A stretch of 64,000 nucleotides of DNA from assembly GCF_964204645.1 (NCBI RefSeq), contig NC_134035.1, positions 8,618,501-8,682,500 on the forward strand, read 5' to 3'. Of the stretch, positions 57,238 to 64,000 are shown piece after piece. The translations under genes were made by a program, and so were the position numbers. Source of the stretch: Tubulanus polymorphus. Taxonomy: Eukaryota; Nemertea; Palaeonemertea; Tubulaniformes; Tubulanidae. A model generated the notes under the pieces. That model was not told the DNA's origin and searched no databases. It saw nothing but the letters and a program-made list of their open reading frames with translations. Position 1 is the first letter of the stretch. Every line of letters begins with the position of its first letter.

Positions 57238-59501
57238 GTATGATATTAATTTCGTTATATAATCGTTCATTGAATCATTCCTTTCTTTCCTCCTTTCCTT
57301 TCCTCCGGTGTGTTCTCCACCAGTGTTTTGCTGTTGGGTCTATCGTGTCTTGCACCTTGATGATTTGACCATTCCTTCCTCCGTCTACTTTGTTCTCCCA
57401 ACCTTCCAAAATCTTCTACGAGTTAATTGACACCAACACTTGTTCTGTTTTTGATCATATTTTGCTTTCCTTATTTACTATCACTACTAGTTACATTCTC
57501 TATCTCCTCGCTTCACATCTTTCAGCTTCGAATCACTGTTTCCTCTTTATTTGAAAATATCGATCTCATTGGCGCCTTGTATCAAAATTACCAATCCGAG
57601 CACGGTATAACCACATCTACGAAATACCAGGTAGGTGGTAATCTTTTTCATATACATATTCATTCCATGAACCATTACCTAAAAATACCGTTACATCGGT
57701 AAATACGAGTAACATACAATGCACAGGGAGCGTTAAGCTCATAGGGTGTACTAATTGACCATAACCTTCATTTTAGCGGTTACTTTCAATAAGGGATGCG
57801 ATGAGAGTAATCAGTTTTACAGTTTAGCCAATTTTGGAGTGTACTGAATATACAAGTAATCAAGAGTAGATTAATTGATTAGTCCCTTGATGTAATGGTT
57901 GTTGAAGTGTTGGTTTTTAAAGTGTAGGTAGTCATATTATCATATTCAAATTAAACCACGCCCTCTTACTAAGACATTTCTTGAGAAACCACGTTGCTGC
58001 GTCCAGCTTTGACGAAATCGTTTGGTCAAAGTTGCTGAATTGGCTTCAGGTTTCTTGATGAGGGAAGATAACAATTCCAACATCATGAGGAGTTTTGTAC
58101 GAAATACGTTCCTCAAATAATTATTTTTTTTATAAGAATGATATTCATCCTCGATATGGAACAAGAATTCGTGGATGAATCAATAAAATGATTATTTGGG
58201 GACCATTTTCAAAGTTGATAAGTTCGACCTCGGTGAACCCGGAAGTGTGACGTAACTTACAGAACAACAACATCAACAAACATGGCGAGCGATTCAATCC
58301 ACAGCTCTAGTTCGAGCGATGAAATCAGCGAGAGTTCGGTGTCCGAGGCTTAGTGAAGTTGATGATGGGGCACCGTTGAAAGATGAGACATTCGTTCTCG
58401 AGCACCACGTTTGAGCCTGATATGCGCCGACTGACGAAGGGGATGATTCGACGAGAGGGTCTGATGAGAGTCGAGTGGCGTTTGCAAGTTGATCGCGTGG
58501 TACATAGGTAAGTCTTTACAGTTTAGGAAATCTTGAAAGACATGATAATCATTATTTGGCATCTTTATCGTCGGTGTGTTTGACGGTTATTGATTAATAT
58601 ATTCAAGTACGTGTGTAAGAGCTCTTAATACTTATTCGTACTATAACGAGTTTGTACCTGTCAGACTTCTACGTTCTGCTATTATCAGGAGAGACTGGTT
58701 ATTGTTCCTATTTTCCGTTTGTCTTCATATGGTGGTACAGCAGCATTATCTAATACATATGCTCCCAGACTGAGGAATAACCTTTTAGCGGACATACCGG
58801 ACCACATGTCTTAGACTTGTGATTCATTCAAGCATTATTCTCAGAACGAACGTCTTATTTCGTGCTTGTTTCTTTTCTATAGAGGAGAGCATTCGAAATA
58901 AGGAGCCTTTATTATTTTTCATCACTATTATCATAAGGGGTTGAATATGGACGCTCACTTGCACAGCTTGAAGCGTGTCAATTTCATTTCAATTTCCTTT
59001 ATTCATTCGTCAATTAAAATGTTTTGATAATGGAGAAATGTTTAATAATTCACCTACATCGATATGTTGTCCCACTTAAAGTACTGTTTTGTTTATCCGC
59101 GATACTTTGTATTGAATTTACGCATGAGGAGACACGGACTCTATCGTATATCTATACTACTAGTGCCTGTCGTAACAATGAACAGTATCATGGCTGACTG
59201 CAGCGAAAACGATACCAGCAGCAACACTCAGCAATACTTATTCAGACTCTGAGCGAGAATCAAATTGTGAATTCGACGATGAACACCCTAACGTTGAAGT
59301 TGGTCTCATCGATTTAACGACAAATTGAGATTTAGAATTATTGTTCATTCATAGTGTTATAGTTTTAATGAAACGATTTGACAATTATTAGTATGATACA
59401 TCTTGGAGTCCTACATGATCGGACATTGAACACAACCGTGACATTAAATATTCACGTACAGTAATTCTGAAATTCGAAGATCTTACATACAATATGCACA
59501 T

Positions 59502-59711
59502 CAGTGGAACCTCGTTATAACGAACTCGGATACAACGATTCATCGGATATGGCAAATACAGAATTTCGTCCCAAGTAAGACAATTCAATCAATTTCACAC
59601 CGGATTGAACCATGTGAACTTTCCGTTTTAGAGTCCATGATATAACGAACGAGCGGTCATAACGAACACATTGTCTGGTCTCGTGAGATTCGTTGTAACG
59701 AGGTTCCACCG
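59502..59711. mobile_element. MITE of pogo/Tigger type (Tc1-mariner superfamily), 210 bp
   Basis: Left TIR CAGTGGAACCTCGTTATAACG. The right TIR, read on the other strand, is CGGTGGAACCTCGTTACAACG. The CAGTGGAACCTCGTTA start and the abundance of ATAACGAAC repeats are typical of pogo/Tigger elements, and the right flank is TA. No transposase remains. Confidence 0.7.
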
Positions 59712-62700
59712 TAGTTCATCCGGAAACTAAAGAAAAGAAAAGATTGACAGACGTGCGGACAGGGCGATCCCTTTGGGCAATACGCAGCTCGATTCGGGCC
59801 ACTAACTGGAAGGGAATTGCGAAAATTGATTTTCAACTGCTTCTTCCTTGGGAGGGCGCGGGTATGGCTGACAAACTAAAGGACTCATCGGCATTATCAG
59901 AAAACGTTACATATAGAATCGAGATCACAGGTATAAAAGTTGGTAACCTAAGTCCAAACAATGATACCTCGTTCCTCATTTCCGGTCGGTGCGAAAATCG
60001 TCGGGTTAGAGATCCAGTAAAATAAAAACCTGCCGGTCGGGTGGCTTAGAATTTGATCTCGTTTTATAAAGATTAAATTAATACCGTTCGGGTGGGTGTC
60101 GGAATAAGTCTTTTTGTCGTTTCTTTGTTCATATCATCGGGGATCGAACTTAAGGATAATAATAATACTTACAGTCCTTTTCAAACTCATAGAAAATATA
60201 GCATTATATATCGCAGCAAGGTTAGTTCTGAACAAGATACAATGTAAAAAAACTAATGGATCTGAAGTAATTTTATTTAATTGAATGTTTGTATTAAATG
60301 CATTCGTTGACCGACTCTACAAGGATATTTGAACATTTTGATAGGAAGGCGGTCCAGCAAACTATGAAACGCCAGAAAATTCGCATCAAGATTTTTTCGA
60401 AATTTGAATACAATTGCCACACATCTTCATGTTTTTAGAAGCAAATTGATAAGATCCATGCTCAAATGATCAACCTAGGCTAACATAAACTAAAACAAAA
60501 GATACTTATCAAAAATCTTATCCAAGATCTTTCTTTTACAAGGAAAGTGCCCCGTTTTACGATGAAACGAACCGTTTTCTTGAAGTAGAAGTGTTGCTCG
60601 CGAACAACAAATAAATGGAAAAATCGTGATTGAAAGATGTTCAAACGTGCAATAGGAGACTACTCTACCAGTCTGGATGGTGTCTCCTAATGTGTAGATT
60701 TATTCAATTCGTTCTAGCCTACTCCTGGATCGGACATGTAGATTTATAGTGCAAAAATCAAATGTGTGAGAAATATATCATTGGATTTTACTTTTACACT
60801 GACCATTTTGTTTATAGTAATGGATTGTGGTGACGAGAAAGTCTGATAGATGGCGAATGAGTACTCATTGGCATTCGTCGCGCATATCTGAACTTGGTAT
60901 GATCTCGAAGAGCGTGGCATGTAGATGTCGGTTTTTTAGTGATAATTCTTGGATCGCCATCAACTTCTAATCGTTTTCATCTGTTTTGCCCGTTCATCAT
61001 TCCAACGGAACCTGAGGAAGGCCACAAATGTCTAATTTACCTTTCGCCTGATATATGGATCGAACATTTTTCATCGCGCGAATTAGAAAGCATTTTTTTC
61101 AAAATTGAAATCAATTTTCCCGAAAAGATCTTTTGGTTCCCGAAACCCAAATATGCAATCGGTTTCCTGCGGGGTCCCCATATCCTGAACTCTAAAATCT
61201 GAATAGCAAGATGCAGAAATGAATGAGTCATTGAGATTAAGAATCTCTTTTCCTACTTAGATTGGATTCTGAGGACAGATGTTGCGAATTTTGATGTATT
61301 CCGAATGCCCTTATATAAAGTTGTACCAAATCTGGATTTCCATAAATATCCTTATACCGGTATCAATTCATTTCATTGAAAATTCTCATGACCTCCGTGT
61401 TTTTTATTTCATTTTTATCGTATATTTTTATCGCGTTTCCGCTCGGCTGCGACGGGATCATCTATTCATTGACCATCTGTGAGTGCGGTTCGGACAGACG
61501 ACCAAAAACCTACAAACAACCTTTTCTCCATACATAATCCGTACTTACAAATCACCCTTCATAAAAAGGACAATATGTCCGTCGGTTATGTACGCAGAAG
61601 ATCGCAGACTGTCCAGTTTAACACTGACCTCAAACTCGATCAATGTATGAAAACACTTTTGTATCCGGGCGATGGAAAAGTACGGCGAATTGAACTATCG
61701 ACAATGAAGTTTGTGTTAAGGCACGCGTTGGTAGCCGTTAATCCTGACGTTTTTAAAATTCGCGCTAATCTAGCCAATAATTCCACTCGAGCAATTAACA
61801 TGTCGCCGGAGATGCGCGAGTTTTAATGCTGGAAGAAAATGAGATTAATCGTATGCGATGGAGAAAGGGCTAATTTTCCGCTAGATTAACGCAACCAGGT
61901 GCCCGATAACTCGGGTCAGTGTTTTATGCTAATTCCGGACGGTATCGCCTGCTGTCCCGGCTTGTCCGAACCGAGTCGTTGCCTTCGACTCAGCTTTCAC
62001 TAACTCTTCCGCCTGATCAGATCTTTTATCCGCTGATAACAGGATCATATTCGGAGGAGGGCCGGAATCGACGTTTCTAAGGGGAATACTGGACCTCTGG
62101 TAACGTTTTTTTTCCATACAAAAGACGATCGACCACAAACTCCTGATCTATTGTAGCGATTGAGTGAGTTGTTTTTTACCTCTCCGACTATTAATTGGTT
62201 TATCTTGTAATGAGAAAACATTGTGCCCCGTGATTTCTAGCTGCGAGCTAGACCGCAGATACCCCACGACGTTTTGTGTCAATCGAATACGAAATCGCAG
62301 AAATAGAACTAATGATTATTTTTTCAGTTTACCATAAATAGAATAACGGTTTGTTCGGAGTTATCATTAAAACCTGGTCCGGATAGAAGTAATTGTCTAG
62401 TGTCAATACCAGTCCGTCAAGTTTGACGAGCGAATGTCAATCAACGAAAGCGAGAAAACATTCGAATGTGACAGAAAGTGATCGGTTGCCGAGTGGTTAA
62501 TAGTCGAGTTTGATTGCTGCAATAATTCCACGTCCATTTATTTTCACTAAACGGTTGTCAACGAGCGTCCGTTTGACCGTCGCATTCCGTTTTCAAACCG
62601 TCAGCAGATAGATCTGATAGATATGTAAATACCGCGATGATGACAGATAGCACTGGTCATTTATTATCTGTTGACCGCTGGTCATTTTAATGTTTCGCCG

Positions 62701-63066
62701 TTCGTGGCCCGACATTGTGTACGAGGAAGCTGATACAAACGTTAATCCCTGGGGCCGGTTTTATTAGCCAGTTTTAGCACCGAGGTTATCTTGGTCGAAT
62801 ATTGACTGGGTCAGATTAAAGCTGGTCTTAAAAACCGAACTCTGGCCTTTTCTAAAAAATCTTGCACAGCATTTAGAACCCAAGGAATTGTTTTTAATAC
62901 TGCATCCATTTACATGATTTTGATAGGGCTTTATCTTTGGTATCTGAATTCCAAATATTGGGATCATTTCACTGCGAGATATGGAGTAACATAAAGCGAA
63001 CAGGGTCCTCTTGTGGTCCTCTCATGGTCCCCTCACATTGTTCCCACGTTTCCTGTATCTATTGTA

Positions 63067-63339
63067 GCTCCTGAGAGCCGATCACCAGCAGGTTACCATC
63101 CATACAAGAAAAAACTAGCCATGCCCGGATACAGACTAACACGTCTGAGGTCCGATGACATATCCTGGTATCAGAATGACAAGTGTACAAAGCCTGACGC
63201 ACACACGAGTCGTCACACCACTCCAAGAAATCCCCAATTAACACTTTCACAATGGGAGAAATCTAAAAAAGAATGGACTCGCTACTTTCATGTGTGTGCG
63301 TGTGTACGTGTGCGGTGTGGTTTTATTCTCTTCAATTAA
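63067..63339 (+). CDS. Possible terminal coding exon of an unidentified gene
   Basis: A pyrimidine-rich acceptor (TTCCTGTATCTATTGTAG) leads into a frame starting ESRSPAGYHPYKKKL. It continues GYRLTRLRSDDISWYQNDKC and ends in a stop at 63339. Acceptor quality and the charged, aromatic composition argue for a real exon. The final ~20 residues come from a GTGTGT repeat, so a donor may lie before them. No family recognised and no upstream exon found. Confidence 0.3.
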   Translation, partial: APESRSPAGYHPYKKKLAMPGYRLTRLRSDDISWYQNDKCTKPDAHTSRHTTPRNPQLTLSQWEKSKKEWTRYFHVCACVRVRCGFILFN

Positions 63340-64000
63340 CGGGCAGACGATTGGATTCTGTCTCTCGAGCAGATATTGACGAGATTAAATAAAGCGGAAA
63401 AGCGATTTCTTACTGGAAACTGAAGAGAGATCGGTCATCAATTGTCGAAATGAATGCGAGATATGAACAAAAAATACGGTTGAGCTACGTCGGAAAATGA
63501 AGCGCGCGATCGTTTTTCTCGCGTGTGGAGTTTAACTTAGCGGAAGTAAAGCGAGAGACGAATGGCTCAATCACAATCGTCAGTTTCTTTTTTGTTTTGT
63601 TCTAATTCGTCGTATCGATTCGCAATGAAATGAGCCGCGATGAACGCGATTTCATGTTTCCACACAGAGGTCGCCGTGAACGATGACCGCAAATAATATC
63701 GGTCGTTTCTCAACCCCAAATGATTAGCCCCAGCAACGCCCGAAACTAATCAAGTCAAACGCGTTTCTCGAGAACAACAATAACACGATTAAACAATGCT
63801 GCAACTTTTTTCTTGATAAATACAACAAACCTCGACTATTTTTTCAACCGATTAAATTCCCTTCCTTCGTCATATTGAAGAATCTCTGAACTGCATGTAC
63901 GACTTAATATGTTGTTAGATCGGTGAGTCGGGAAACACCGTGTCCTGCCCGAATACGTAACATGGTTGCACTGGTTTTGGAACCCACGACCTCTCGGGTG

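Larger units (their letters stand above)
57238..64000. other. Mostly gene-free region with one MITE and doubtful coding scraps
   Basis: Holds the pogo-like MITE at 59502-59711. Two short Ser/Asp/Glu-rich frames (58282-58353, and 59173 onward in a shifted frame reading NTYSDSERESNCEFDDEH) look like decayed N-termini of a transposon- or retrogene-type protein, but identity is unknown. An 83-residue frame (61575-61826) shows no known domain. A possible exon at 63067-63339 is listed separately. Confidence 0.4.

Noticed and set aside
57427-57702. Open frame with an exon-like core at 57544-57632 as a further PLAT exon
   Set aside because: It has a good acceptor and donor and an ITTSTK word, but its open phase does not match the phase-1 end of the preceding exon, and the matching phase hits a stop.
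58282-58353. Short Ser-rich frame MASDSIHSSSSSDEISESS
   Set aside because: Only 23 codons and no continuing exon; it may be a decayed transposon- or retrogene-type N-terminus, but this cannot be supported.
62749-62850. Possible MITE with GGGGCCGGTTTTATTAGCC start
   Set aside because: The inverted match at the other end (GGCCAGAGTTCGGTTTTT) is too weak to call without other copies.

Overview
The window looks like a piece of a eukaryotic, metazoan nuclear genome. Its genes are split by GT-AG introns with short coding exons, and they belong to animal families: a neuropeptide-type GPCR, a DEG/ENaC channel, 2'-5'-oligoadenylate synthetase, and PAN, LamG, C-type-lectin and PLAT secreted proteins. 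The long gaps and introns are full of fold-back and MITE-like repeats and LINE tails. OAS together with a DEG/ENaC channel and a LicD-type enzyme suggests a non-vertebrate, non-insect animal, most likely a spiralian (annelid, mollusc, brachiopod or similar). That placement is inference. I see no bacterial or CRISPR features.

Layout, left to right. 1-5.8 kb: no gene, a few repeats and a LINE 3' tail. 5.95-7.44 kb (+): an intronless rhodopsin-class GPCR. 10.07-19.74 kb (-): a complete 12-exon serine carboxypeptidase of the SCPEP1/RISC type (458 aa). Its introns carry MITEs, fold-back elements and a LINE remnant. 19.8-23.4 kb: intergenic, with a large block of nested palindromic repeats at 22.1-22.9 kb. 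23.43-34.04 kb (+): a complete 9-exon DEG/ENaC channel of 895 aa with a giant (~450 aa) helical insertion in its extracellular region. 34.57-35.66 kb (+): an intronless LicD-family type II membrane enzyme. 35.87-40.24 kb (+): a 3-exon secreted PAN + LamG-like protein. 41.34-44.22 kb (-): a secreted PAN + C-type-lectin-like protein. 45.76-48.17 kb (-): a complete 6-exon 2'-5'-OAS (318 aa) with its catalytic residues intact. 48.2-53 kb: repeats, no gene. 53.13-57.24 kb (+): the 5' exons of a secreted PLAT-domain protein. 57.3-64 kb: mostly intergenic, with a pogo-like MITE and one possible exon near 63.1 kb.

The genes do not form an obvious pathway. OAS and the two PAN-bearing secreted proteins could be surface or innate-immune components, but clustering alone does not prove this. 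The strongest candidates for something undescribed are: (1) the DEG/ENaC channel with the giant one-exon ectodomain insertion; (2) a family of fold-back elements (at least six copies) that share a terminal TGTGGG(T/A)TT motif and, in several copies, a hammerhead-ribozyme-like core (CTGATGAY-stem-GAAAC), as expected for Penelope-like element termini; (3) a palindromic element whose two ends are both tRNA-like (A-box and B-box). I assembled the exon models by hand from splice consensus, reading phase and family conservation. All junction phases close for the carboxypeptidase, DEG/ENaC, PAN-LamG and OAS models.
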